A DNA stretch of 45,713 nucleotides. It comes from Nemertoderma westbladi (lineage: Eukaryota; Xenacoelomorpha; Nemertodermatida; Nemertodermatidae). Position 1 is the first letter of the stretch. Every line of letters starts with the position of its first letter. Below, one piece after another: positions 29,896 to 41,500 of this stretch. Under the pieces are notes generated by a model, which worked only from the letters and a program-made list of their open reading frames with translations, had not been told where the DNA came from and searched no databases. The stretch covers positions 1 to 45,713 of the forward strand of contig JAUCBJ010002673.1 in the NCBI GenBank assembly GCA_032718475.1, in the 5' to 3' direction. The position numbers were made by a program, and so were the translations under genes.

Positions 29896-32800
29896 GTTTA
29901 GGTCAGGTCAGGTATTCTAGGTCATTGATCAAGAAAACTTGCCACCTCCATGCAGCATAAAGGAGGTGCCACCTGTAGCTGCATAGACCCCTTTTACTAG
30001 TTCAAATCTGGTCCTGTAACTAGGACCCCATTCGTTCTGGGATAAGGACGCCCTTGGTCCTGGATTAAGGACCCATATACTTGGCTGCAGGGGTATATGG
30101 CCTGACCAGGCAGATGGTGATCTACCAATGGCTGGTCAGGAGTAGAGTGTTCTCATGTCCACTCTTCAGTGCGACCTGCACCTGGCAGCAAGGGTACAGG
30201 GCTTGACCCAGCAGATGAGCTGCAACAGCCAATGGTGGGTCATGTGCGCCAGAGTAGATATGGGTGATGGGCCTCATATCTGACTCCATTGCGACACCCA
30301 CCCTGTGGAATGGCAAACCAGGGTGTGGTATTTGCCCCGAGAGCTGACTCGGCAAAAAAGCACCCCCCAACCCCCACTATGGATTACATTAGCAATGCGG
30401 AGGTCCAGCCACTAGAGGCCAGTGGAATTACCGGACACAATCGGCCTCACAGGCGTCAGTTAACTCCTGACCGGCTGCCTGTCTCACCCCCTACTGGAGA
30501 GAGAGCAGTCAACAATTCTTTGAGTCCCTTTCCTGATGACCTTTCTGGCCCAAACCCTGGGTCACCAGGGAGGCCAGATTGTGATGGGGAGAGGGATTCT
30601 GGAGTTGGAGGCTACTCTCATGTTCCACCCCGACCAACAAAGCCATTGGTGAATCTGAGGCAAGTCACTAGACTAGCCTCAGTAAACACCCTAACACTCG
30701 GGACCCAATGCGACAAGGTGAGCTGACTGCCTTGGCAGATAAGCTTTCTCTTAGCGCAGTGGGTGTTCAAGAGCACCGAATGCAGACTGGACAGACTGAT
30801 GAGGTTCTGATTAAGGACATGGGGGGCGGTTGGCGACTCGCCCTCGCGTCAGCAGATGATAGTGGCAATGGTGGAATTGGTCTATTGATGAATCCAACTG
30901 CACATGCAGCATTGGACAAAATAGACCAAATCTCTAACCGCATCATCCGTTGCCACTTCTCATGTTCTGGAAGACTGGCTAAGAAGTTTCCTAAGGTGGT
31001 TCTGATTATGTGCTACTCTCCAACTAGTGTTGCCCCTGTAGAGGAGGTGGAAAATTTCTACCACAATCTACAGCAGCTACTGATGGAGTGGATCAGCATG
31101 CATTCTTAACATTCCTGGGAGACTTTAATGCAAGTCTGCATCAATCACCTACATCGCCCTGGGTCTATAGCAATAGTGTTGACCGAAATTCTGTCCATCT
31201 TCAGGATTTTATCTCTGGAAATGGATTGTTTTCGGCTGGAACCCAGTTCAAGAAGCGAACTGGAAAGCTATGGACTCATAGTGGACCCAGTGGTCACAAG
31301 TCCCAGATAGACCATATTCTGTTTCGTAGGAAATACAGGAGCTCTATACAAGACTGTAATGCATTTACACTTCGACCCTTCTCCAGTGATCACCGCCTTA
31401 TTGTGGCCAAGGTAAGACTTAGTCTGCGTGCTAGCAGAACAATGAAATCTGCCTTGCCGCGGCATGACTGGTCCTCTCTGTTGCAACAGCCAAGTGTGAG
31501 ATCCAGCTTCACACTACAGCTGAGCAACAGCTCTGCCTCTGCCTCTGAGGCGGCAGATCACTGTGAGGGCTATACTGCCTTTACAGAAGCAGTTAAGTTA
31601 GCAGCTGCAGAAACAGTTCCTGTATACCCTCGAAACAGGAAAAGGGCCCCCTGGACTGACAACAAAATTCAAAAGTGCCGAAATGACCTTCATAAGGCGC
31701 AGAAAGAGTCCCGACTCAAACAGACTACAGCGGCCAAGAATGCAGTTAAGGCTGCATCTAGGTCCCTGAACAGGCAGTACTCTGTTAATCTACAGGAGCT
31801 AATAAACCAACAAGTTGATGCCATCAATGATGCTGACGACAGCAGGCAATCATCCCAGGCATGGAAATCGATCAATCTGCTTACTGGGCGGAAAAGCCAA
31901 CCAACCACCAAGGTTAAGGCTGAATCACCAGCCGATCGCCTCAATGGCTGGAAAGCCCACTTTGAAAAGCTCCTCAATAATGCCGGATTGACTCAGTATT
32001 GCCTGATAACTTTATAGAAGTAAAGGTGTCTGAGTCTGTACTCCCAGATATTCCCATTGGCAATATCTCCTTTGCAGAAGTGAAGGCTGCTGCAAAGAGC
32101 ATTAAGACCAATCGTGCCAGTGGAGTAGATGGTGTTCCCCCTGAGGTCTTTAAAATACCTGAGTGTTTAAAGCTCATCTATCCCATCATAGTAGACATGT
32201 ACCGTACAACAAGAGTCCCACAAGAAATGAAAACAAATAATTTGGTGCCAGTTCCCAAGAAGGGCAACCTAACACTCTATGGTTCTTTTCGGGGAATCTC
32301 ATTGATCTCGATTGCTGCAAAGCTATACAATAGGATTCTATTAAATCGCATCAGGGATCCCATTGAGAGACTGCTCCGTGGAAATCAGAATGGGTTCCGT
32401 AAAGGTCGTGGGACCATGGAGCCCATTTTGGCACTTAGAAGGATAATTGAAGAATTATCAAAAAAGAAAGACAGGCATCTGGCTGTTATCTTTGTTGACT
32501 TCTTCAAGGCCTTTGATTCAGTCTCTCGCTCACGTATGTTCAGCATACTTTCATTATATGGGATTCCTGATGAAATTATTGCAGCAATCAGATCAGTCAG
32601 TATACGATGGTTCGACAACATTTGTGTCTACTGTTGACGGTGACACAGAACCATTTGAAGTGTTATGGGGCGTCATCCTAGGAGACACACTTGCACCATT
32701 CTTGTTCATTATTGTGGTTGACTATGTTCTACGCATGTCCTTAGATCATCATAATGATGATGGGGTGATAATAACTCCACCTACTGGCTCCAGAAGTCGA

Positions 32801-33662
32801 GGAAATCCTGCCAAGTACCTAACTGATCTAGACTTTGCTGATGACTTAGGAGTACTCTCAGAATCATTAGAGGGAGCCCAACGGCTCCTCAGCTCATTAG
32901 AACATGCTGCTTCTAGTGTTGGTCTTTTTATTAACTCCAGAAAGACCAAAATTCTGACAGTTAACTTTGAAAGTCCTCAGCAAGTCTCTGATCGGATGAG
33001 CATAAGCTCAAAGGATGGTATGCTTGAGCATGTGGACGACTTCTGTTACCTGGGATCATGGATCCGGAAGTCAGGTGAGGACCTTCGAATACGTAAGGGA
33101 AAGGCATGGGCAGCCTTGAAATAGGCTTTCCAGGATTTGGAAGTCACCGAGAATTAATCGGAAACTTAAGGTCCGATTATTTAGAGCAGCAGTAGTTCCA
33201 GTATTCCTCTACGGGAGTCCATGCTGGGCTCTAACTGCTGAGGACACCAAATCTCTGGATGGCACATTCACAAGAATGCTACGCCGGGTTCATTGTGTCA
33301 AGTACAATGCACACATCTCCAACCAGACACTATATAACATTGGAGGTGTCTCATTGGTTCCCCCAAGCTTGACACTAGAACAAAATCGCCTCCGCTTTGC
33401 AGGACATTGCTTTCGCCGTCAGGATCAGCCAGTGCATAATCTTGTACTTTGGCAGCCTCATGGAGAAAATAAGCATGGTGGACAGCCCATGACTTTATTG
33501 AGACGCATCTTAAAGGACACTGGCCTTAAAAATGCGGATGATCTAGCAAATGTCATGGGTGATAGGGAGTTGTGGCGGTGCAATTTTGTTGACAAGCCGG
33601 CACAGCATTCTTAAAAATGCAGCTGCAATGCAGCATGCCGATCCTAGTAGTAGTAGTAGTAG
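29896..33662 (+). mobile_element. RTE-like LINE, copy B: near full length
   Basis: A 3,767-bp insertion between two copies of TGGAATAGTTCC, starting GTTTAGGTCAGGTCAGG and ending in (TAG)n. Short tandem-repeat tails are typical of RTE-clade LINEs. The 5' region (about 29,896-30,300) is non-coding, with two diverged copies of a CAGCAGATG...CAATGG...GGTCA-type segment. The body encodes endonuclease and RT. Confidence 0.9.
30310..33614 (+). pseudogene. RTE-like LINE endonuclease-RT, frame-shifted
   Basis: After a proline-rich start (30,310 to about 30,700) comes an APE-type endonuclease (VQEHRM, FLGDFNASL, SQIDHILF, SDHRLIV; 30,708-31,450). A lysine-rich linker follows, then RT: SGVDGVPPEVFK, LVPVPKKGN, GSFRGISLISIAAKLYNRIL, QNGFRKGRGT, VIFVDFFKAFDSV, DTLAPFLF, LDFADDLG. 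The C-terminal domain ends WRCNFVDKPAQHS. Reading changes frame near 30,705, 31,090, 31,995, 32,595 and 33,120. Two of these can be dated by comparison with copy C: a 4-bp CAGT duplication at about 32,594-32,601 and an extra A at about 33,121. It is dead but long enough to serve as the family reference in this window. Confidence 0.9.
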
Positions 33663-33674
33663 TGGAATAGTTCC
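33663..33674. repeat. 12-bp target duplication, right copy
   Basis: TGGAATAGTTCC after the TAG tail of LINE copy B; exact match to 29,884-29,895. Confidence 0.92.
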
Positions 33675-36600
33675 AATGGGCGGTTTAGTATGAAGAGAGA
33701 TTTTTGACTTCTGACATTCAAGACATTCCTGTGCCCATTCTTTTATTTGACGATTCATTGCGGGTCAAATATATCGCGCGCATATTAGTTTCCGTGTTTC
33801 TTCAGGACCGGCATGAGATAGATTGTGAAAAGTGTGAAAATTTTTCTTTCTGAGTTTAGTTGGTAAGTATGGTCTAAGATTTTCACCAGAGTTGTCATAG
33901 TAAACAATTTTGCCGTTTTTTTCCAGCTGTTCTAAGGGCAATGTTGTTTTAGCAAAGAATTGCTGCAACGAATTATCTTCATACTGATAGTCAGATAATT
34001 CCTTAAAATTATCTAACGTAATGGCTGCTAGAGGGCGTGATAGGGCATCAGCAACTATATTTTCTGAACCAGCTATGTATTTAATTGTGCTGTCAAACTC
34101 GGAAATGTAGGAAAGCCAACGAGCCTGCTGCGGACTTGGATTTTTCATATTGAGACAGTTCAAAAGTGGTTTGTGGTCCGTCAATATAGGGATATTCTGT
34201 CCAAGCAACCATTCATGATGCTTTAAAGCAGAGAATATCGCTAAAAGTTCTCGATCGAATGTTGATTTTTGACATTCATTTGGCGTTAGTTTTTTAGAGT
34301 AAAATGCTAAAGGTTCGGAATGGCCATTTACGGTTTGATTAATCACTGCGCCGATGGCGTAATTCGATGCATTGGTGGTAACTACAATAGGTGCATATTT
34401 CTGAGGAAATGCCAAGGTGACTGCGTTGGATAGAGCTTGTTCTAATGAATTAAATGCGGATCTTTCATCTGGAGTAAATTCAATATCAGCACTCTTTAAT
34501 GTATTCCTTGTTAGATCAGTTAAGGGAGCAGCTATTGTAGAAAATTGTGGTACAAAGCGGTGATAGAAACCACAAGTACCGAGAAAGCGTCGGAGCGAAG
34601 CAACTGTTTTCGGTTCTGAAAAATTTCTAACTGCTTCCAATTTAGTATCAATGGGGCGAACTCCATGTTTCGAAATTTCGTAGCCTAAAAATTTGACTTC
34701 ATTTTTGAAGAATGAGCATTTCGAGATTTTTGCCTTTAATCCGTAGCATTTCAAACGTTCGAGAACTGCTTCAACATCTTTGTTATGTTGTTCAGGATTT
34801 TGACTCGCAATTAAGATGTCATCTATATATCCCACAGCAAATTTAACGTCATATAATACCATATCTATGAGCCTTTGAAATGACTGACTTGCGTTTCTTA
34901 ATCCGAAAGGCATTCTACGATATGAAAACATACCAAACGGTGTAGTGATAGAAGTTTTGTTTACATCTTCATCTGCTACAGGAATTTGATGAAATGCTTT
35001 AGCTAAATCAATTTTTGTGAAAATTGTACAACCTCGAAAATTATCTGTTATATCGGCCATGTTGGGCATTGGGTAGTTGTCAGGCACAGTCTGCTTATTT
35101 AAATTTCTATAATCACCACAGGGCCTTATAGAACAGTCTGCTTTTAATACTGTATGCAGCGCAGAACTCCAAGGTGATTCACTCCGCTCAATAATTATGT
35201 TGCGAAGTAAGATGTCAAATTCATTACGTACAGATTCTAATTGACTTCCAAACAATCGCCTGGGTTTTGAGTAACAAGGCGGGCCTGTAGTTATAATATG
35301 ATGCTTAACTGGATGCTTAATGGGATCTGCTGCAGAAATTTCGCTGAAAACTGACTTATATTCACACAATAAATTTTTAACTTGGGGATTTTGTACATTG
35401 TATAAGTTCATGTCTGTTGTGGCTTTTATAAAATTAACTTTATACTTCCCAGTGCTACCGACTGCACTTTTGTCACTTGTAATACCAATAACACTTACAA
35501 AACATAATAATATACCAAAGATAAGAAAAAGTTGCAATAGGAAAGATCGATTAGATATGAAAATAAATGGACAACTAGCAACAAAAAGCAAAATAAGAAA
35601 AATATGTTTCAACAAAAATATAGAAGACTTATTAGATTTGCCAACAGATGCACTACTAAAAGTTTCAGAATAATTACTAGAATCGTGATTTATACCATTG
35701 ATATTTGTATTTCTAGTTTCCATAAAGATACGTCCGTTCTTACAATCAATATTTACTTTATAATGCCGCAAAAAATCCAAACCCAAAATAGGTTGACTCA
35801 CATCAGCTACTATGAATTTCCACGAAAATTTCCTAGCAGATAAACTCGGAATGGAAAAATTTAAATTTCCACAACCGTAGGTTTTGATATTAGACGAATT
35901 GGCAGCTGTTAAAATAGTAAGTAAATTATCAGAAGTAGATTCTAACAAATGTGAGTAACATTTAGGTAAAATCGAAAAGTCACTGCCAGAATCTACTAAA
36001 AATTGATCAACAGGATCTGCCTTTACATTTATGGAGAAAATTTCATTATTATTATTAGCACTATTATTATTATTTGCATTAAACCCTATATTATTATCTG
36101 AGTTACCTGGATTATTCGGTCCCTTTCGCATTTGGTAATTGCAAGGTGGTTGACATTTGGCAGCGTCTTGTCCAAACTGAAAGTGGTAATAGCACCATGA
36201 TCCTTTAGGATCGTAGCTGCGACTATGTGACTGCGATCGATAGGGACCACGCAATTGGGATCGATTACGAGAATAACCTCCCCTAGATGGCGTTCGGCGA
36301 TAACGGGAACGACCGCTCCGAGATGATGAAAGATCTTTTAGCTGAGCGTTGATCTCAGCAACTTGATCGCTGAGTAATTTTTGAGACTCAATCAGAAGTT
36401 TCTGTGACTGTTGTAGAATATTAAGTTCGGAGACCTGTGCAACTGGACATGGATTGGTAGATTGTGATTGCTGTTGCTCGATCATTTTGTCGGCAATTTC
36501 TGCAAGCTTCTCTAAAGACAGATCACCGAGAGTACTTTGAACAAAGCTGATAGTTGGCGGTAGGATCTCCAGGAAACGGAGACGTATGATTTGATCATTA

Positions 36601-37136
36601 CCAGTACCTGGAGCTAGGCGCTGCATCTGCCTAATGATGGCAGAGGGTTTGCGATCCCCGAGCTCCTGAGCCTCAAGTAGTTTTCGCAATCGTCGCTCAT
36701 CACTATCGGCTAAATGTGATATGATGTTCTCTTTGATAGTATTGAATGAGTCTTCCACATTAACACCTGCATCGAGAATAATTTCCGTTGGAAGAGCCGC
36801 TAGTAAATTGGATTTCTTTGAGTGGTTGGTCTGTCCGTGAAGCACAGCTTCAATCTGTTGAAACCATGTTCGAGCGTCTTTGTTGTAAAATTTGGGTAAT
36901 CGAGTTTTTAGAATAATGGCTGTTGGATCACCTCTCCCTGAAGACTCGTCATGACCGGCATCCACAATCTTTTGGAGAATCATGCGCACGGCCGAAGGAT
37001 TTTCTTTTTCCAATTCGAGAATTATTTCGGCCTTCACTTTTGGGGGTTCGTAGTTAGGAACGTGAGAATTGAGTTGAACCAGAGTTTCTCGTAATTCAGC
37101 CTTCCGAAATTTCTAAAGTTGTTCGGGTTTCGACAT
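33675..37136 (-). pseudogene. gag-pol: Gypsy Gag-Pol polyprotein (gag, protease, RT, RNase H, start of integrase)
   Basis: A 1,090-codon frame is open from 37,037 to 33,765. An upstream in-frame ATG at 37,136 looks like the original start, with TAG at its eighth codon (37,115-37,113). Numbered from 37,037: gag core LPKFYNKDARTWFQQIEA and LGDRKPSAIIRQMQRLAPG; zinc motif ~282-300; protease FLVDSGSDFSILP ~349; two hydrophobic stretches ~476-524; RT with YRNLNKQTVPDNYPMP, IFTKIDLAKAFHQIP and YIDD at ~737; RNase H ~880-1000. The usual first RNase H Asp (TTDAS) reads TTNAS. The integrase HHCC zinc domain (HNLSH..., CLECQ) is split by a TGA at 33,767-33,765, where related proteins have Trp. LINE copy B then interrupts it. 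One frame carries both gag and pol, with no frameshift signal. Confidence 0.92.
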
Positions 37137-37240
37137 TATTAAGTTGGTTTTGTACAGTAGATTTTATAGCAGTTTTTATCTAGTGATTGTAAAAAAAAAT
37201 GGTAAATGTTTTTTTAAATATAATTTAGGCTGTTTGTTTT

Positions 37241-37255
37241 AAGTCCGGGTCACCA
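37241..37255 (-). promoter_or_regulatory. Gypsy primer-binding site
   Basis: The minus strand reads TGGTGACCCGGACTT one base inside the 5' LTR. Its start fits the 3' end of a tRNA (…GGGTCACCA). This resembles the tRNA-Trp primer site described for CsRn1-type elements. Confidence 0.75.
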
Positions 37256-37256
37256 A

Positions 37257-37428
37257 TATAAGACTGACTAGTCTCATAAAATAAAAACAAAGGTTTTCTG
37301 TAAACTAGTGAATGAATTTATTACATTAAGAATAGTGGTATATGATACAATACAAGGCCAAAGGTTAAATGTGTGTTAGCTCCGTGTACTGTATGAATAC
37401 TCATAGTTACATGATAATTAATTATTGA
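37257..37428 (-). repeat. Gypsy 5' LTR remnant
   Basis: 172 bp matching 28,561-28,732, with one difference noticed (GAATACTC against GAATGCTC). It is cut off abruptly by LINE copy C, so the promoter part of the LTR is missing and no right target duplication can be read. Confidence 0.88.
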
Positions 37429-37429
37429 C

Positions 37430-38235
37430 CATACTTTCATTATATGGGATTCCTGATGAAATTATTGCAGCAATCAGATCAGTATACGATGGTTCGACAA
37501 CATTTGTGTCTACTGTTGATGGTGACACAGAACCATTTGAAGTGTTATGGGGCGTCCTCCAAGGAGACACACTTGCACCATTCTTGTTCATTATTGTGGT
37601 TGACTATGTTCTACGCATGTCCTTAGATCATTATAATGATGATGGGGTGATGATAACTACACCTACAGGCTCCAGAAGTCGAGGAAATCCTGCCAAGTAC
37701 CTAACTGATCTAGACTTTGCTGATGACTTAGGAGTACTCTCAGAATCATTAGAGGGAGCCCAACGGCTCCTCAGCTCATTAGAACATGCTGCTTCTAGTG
37801 TTGGTCTTTTTATTAACTCCAGAAAGACCAAAATTCTGACAGTTAACTTTGAAAGTCCTCAGCAAGTCTCTGATCGGATGAGCATAAGCTCAAAGGATGG
37901 TATGCTTGAGCATGTGGACGACTTCTGTTACCTGGGATCATGGATCCGGAAGTCAGGTGAGGACCTTCGAATACGTAAGGGAAAGGCATGGGCAGCCTTG
38001 AATAGGCTTTCCAGGATTTGGAAGTCACCGAGAATTAATCGGAAACTTAAGGTCCGATTATTTAGAGCAGCAGTAGTTCCAGTACTCCTCTACGGTAGTC
38101 CATGCTGGGCTCTAACTGCTGAGGACACCAAATCTCTGGATGGCACATTCACAAGAATGCTACGCCGGGTTAATTGTGTCAAGTACAATGCACACATCTC
38201 CAACCAGACACTATATAACATTGGAGGTGTCTCAA
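37430..38235 (+). pseudogene. RTE-like LINE, copy C: internal RT fragment
   Basis: Begins CATACTTTCATTATATGGG, matching copy B at about 32,545, and stops after GGTGTCTC (copy B 33,350). It therefore lacks both the 5' half and the 3' end. Its frame is open for 272 codons (37,425-38,243): IPDEIIAAIRSV, LQGDTLAPFLF, LDFADDLG, LLYGSPCW, RMLRRVNC. It has neither of the two indels of copy B, so it is the least damaged RT segment here. The missing 3' end means it did not arrive as a simple LINE insertion, or was cut later. Confidence 0.9.
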
Positions 38236-38581
38236 TGGCATAATGTAACTGACTGTTGATTTATATACCTGATTGGATATACCTTTAAAAATACTGCTAT
38301 ACTGCTATACTGTTGTATGCTGACTGGTACCTACGCCTGACAGGCCTAACTGAAACCACTGCTGCACCGGCCCACCGCAGCACCGCCATCTGACAGCCAT
38401 CCACTGCCCTGCAAACACTGCGGCTGCTGCCGAATTTAACCCAGGAAAGGGCCCAGGGCGCAGTGGACTGATCCACTGAGCACTGAACAGAACAGTGGAA
38501 CGGAACGGAAAAGACGGAGACAGGCAGACAGGGAACCTACCTAACAGCCTATTGGAAATCACAACGCGTACATTGCCGTCC
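38236..38581 (+). other. Probable 5' region of the repeat-bearing LINE
   Basis: GC-rich after 38,330, no separate gene. The long plus-strand frame is open from 38,495, but the first ATG is at 38,582. The exact left end of the LINE cannot be seen. Confidence 0.5.
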
Positions 38582-41500
38582 ATGGCACGCACACCAGTGA
38601 AACTGCGAAGTCGACTTCCTCGCCCTACAGCTACAGCTGGCCGGAGAGAATCGGTGCAGCCGAAAAAGCGAGGTCGCGTTGGCGGATCGACGACGAATCC
38701 CTCCAGGACAGGATCTACGGTGGATTCCGCCACCACCGCATCGACGACGAATCCCTCCAGGACCGGATCTACGGTGGATCCCTCCAGGACCGGATCTACG
38801 GTGGATCCCTCCAGGACCGGATCTACGGTGGATCCCGCCACCACCGGATCGACGACGAATCCCTCCAGGACCGGATCTACGGCGGATCCCGCCACCACCG
38901 GATCAACGACGAATCCCTCAAGGACAGGATCTACGGTGGATCCCGCCATCACCGGATCTACGGCAGATCCCTCCACCACCGGATCTACGGCGGATCCCGC
39001 CACCACCGCATCGACGACGAATCCCTCCAGGACAGGATCTACGGTGGATCCCGCCATCACCGGATCTACGGCGGATCCCTCCACAACCGGATCTACGGCG
39101 GATCCCTCAACCACCGGATCTACGGTGGATCCCGCCACCACCAGATCGATGACGAATCCCTCCAGGACAGGATCTATGGTGGATGATGCCATCACCGGAT
39201 CTACGGCGGATCCCTCCACCACCGGATCTACGGCGGATCCCGCCACCACCGGATCGACGACGAATCCCTCTAGGATCGGATCTACGGTGGATCCCCCCAC
39301 CACCGGATCGATGACGAAACCCTCCAGGAACGGATCTACGGTGGATACCGCCACCACCGGATCGACGACGAATCCCTCCAGGACCGGATCTATGGTGGAT
39401 CCCGCCACCACCGGATCGATGACGAAACCCTCCAGGACCGGATCTACGGTGGATCCCGCCACCACCGGATCGACGACGAATCCCTCCAGGACCGGATCTA
39501 TGGTGGATCCCGCCACCACCGGATCGACGACGAATCCCTCCAGGACCGGATCTATGGTGGATCCCGCCACCACCGGATCGACGACGAATCCCTCCAGGAT
39601 CGGATCTAAGGTGGATCCCGCCACCACCGGATTGATGACGAAACCCTCCAGGACCGGATCTATGGTGGATCCCGCCACCACCGGATCGACGACGAATCCC
39701 TCCAGGACCGGATCTATGGTGGATCCCGCCACCACCGGATCGACGACGAATCCCTCCAGGACCGGATCTACGGTGGATCCCGCCACCACTGGATCGACGA
39801 CGAATCCCTCCTGTACCGGATCTACGTCGGATCCCTCCAGGACCGGATCTACAGTGGATCCCTCCAGGACCGGATCTATTGTGGATCCCGCCACCACCGG
39901 ATCGACGACGAATCCCTCCAGGACCGGATATATGGTGGATCCCGCCACCACCGGATCGATGACGAATCCCTCCAGGACCGGATCTATATTGGATCCCTCC
40001 AGGACCGGATCTACGGTGGATCCTGCCACCACCGGATCGACGACGAATCCCTCCAGGACGGGATCCACGGTGGATCCCTCCAGGACCGGATCTATTGTGG
40101 ATCCTGCCACCACCGGATCAACGACGAATCCCTCCAGGACCAGATCTACGGCGGTGGACCCCGCCACCACCGGATCGATGACGAATCCCTTCAGGACCGG
40201 ATCTACGGTGGATCCCGCCACCACTGGATCGACGACGAATCCCTCCAGGACCGGATCTACGGTGGATCCCACCACCACTGGATCGATGACGAATCCCTCC
40301 AGGACCGGATCTATGGTGGATCCCGCCACCACCGGATCGACGACGAATCCCTCCAGGACTGGACCTATGGTGGATCCCGCCACCACCAGATCAACGACGA
40401 ATCCCTTCAGGACCGGATCTATTGTGGATCCCGCCACCACCGCATCGACAACGAATCCCACCAGAACCGGATTGACGACGAATCCCGCAACCACCGGATC
40501 TATGGTGGATCCCTCCACCACCGGATCTACAGCGGATCCCACCACCACCGGATCGATGGTGGATCCCACCACCACCGGATCGACGGCGGATCCCGCAACC
40601 ATCGGATCTGCGGTGGATCCCGCCATAGATCCCGCCACCGCCAGATCGACGGCGGATCCCACCACAACCAGACTGTTGACGAATCCCGCCACCACCCGAT
40701 ATACGGTGGATCCAGCCACCCTGTTAGTATCCCCAGGTCGGGTAGGCCCGGGCAACCATACAGCCCATGACCCGACCTGGGGGTGCATTGAGAAAGACCG
40801 CCATCAGCATCAGCATAGTACATCTGACCTGCACTCAGGACTTGAAAGGTTGGAACTATTCAATAATAATGGGGCTATGGTCATTGTAGAGGACCTTACT
40901 GATGATAGGGATACTTGGGAGGTTAGGCCTACGGTAGCTCAATCTGCCATAAATACTAAAATAACACCTGTGCGTCGTAACCCCAAAAACTTTAATAAGG
41001 CTAAAAAACTTAAACCTCATATAATGAAATCCACTCCACCCACTGACAAACACTATACTGACCATCCCAAATCAGTACCCACTAACCCATCCTCGTTAAT
41101 CCCTACTTACCTATCTCCATCAATCCCTACCTACGCTGAACAAATGTACCCACATTCACCGACAATTCTGCCTACCAGCCAAGCCCCGGTATTAAGTAAC
41201 CCTCCAATCTTACAGCAGGGTCAGCAGGCTACCATTCCTCACCAGAAAGGTATGGGGACATTGAATGTGCTAGACTCAAGTGTTATTTTTGTTTCTGCTT
41301 CCGAAGTCATTGACAAGCAGTCATGTATTCCCACCCCTAATGAAGACAACATCATTTTTATTGACGATGACTTTGCAGATGATGATAGTTCTATCGTCTG
41401 TGCAGCAACACGCTCACCTGACACCAGATCTTTAGTTCTCCTTAAAGACAACGAGGTGGATTGGCGTTACTTTGAACCCACAAAGCATCTGTCTACAACT

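Larger units (their letters stand above)
28561..37428 (-). mobile_element. Gypsy-type (CsRn1-like) LTR retrotransposon, minus strand, interrupted by a LINE
   Basis: In minus orientation the order is: 5' LTR remnant (37,428-37,257), primer-binding site, gag-pol from about 37,136, integrase interrupted by LINE copy B at 33,674-29,884, integrase remainder to about 29,060, and the 3' LTR (about 29,048-28,561). The gag zinc motif CYYHFQFGQDAAKCQPPC and a primer site starting TGGTGACCC suggest the CsRn1 group. Stops and the LINE insertion make it dead. Confidence 0.88.

Noticed and set aside
35320-35843. Plus-strand ORFs opposite the Gypsy protease-RT linker
   Set aside because: Antisense shadows of the minus-strand polyprotein, with no domain or start context.
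38679-39152. Second plus-strand frame in the repeats (RRIPPGPDLRWIPPP..)
   Set aside because: Same cause; it is confined to the repeat and has no start or continuation outside it.
38305-40788. 827-codon minus-strand ORF through the minisatellite (VDPVVAGST.. repeats)
   Set aside because: The 54-bp period is a multiple of three and the unit has no stop in this frame, so openness is automatic. The ORF ends soon after the repeats, while the plus-strand frame continues into unique sequence and the LINE enzyme.
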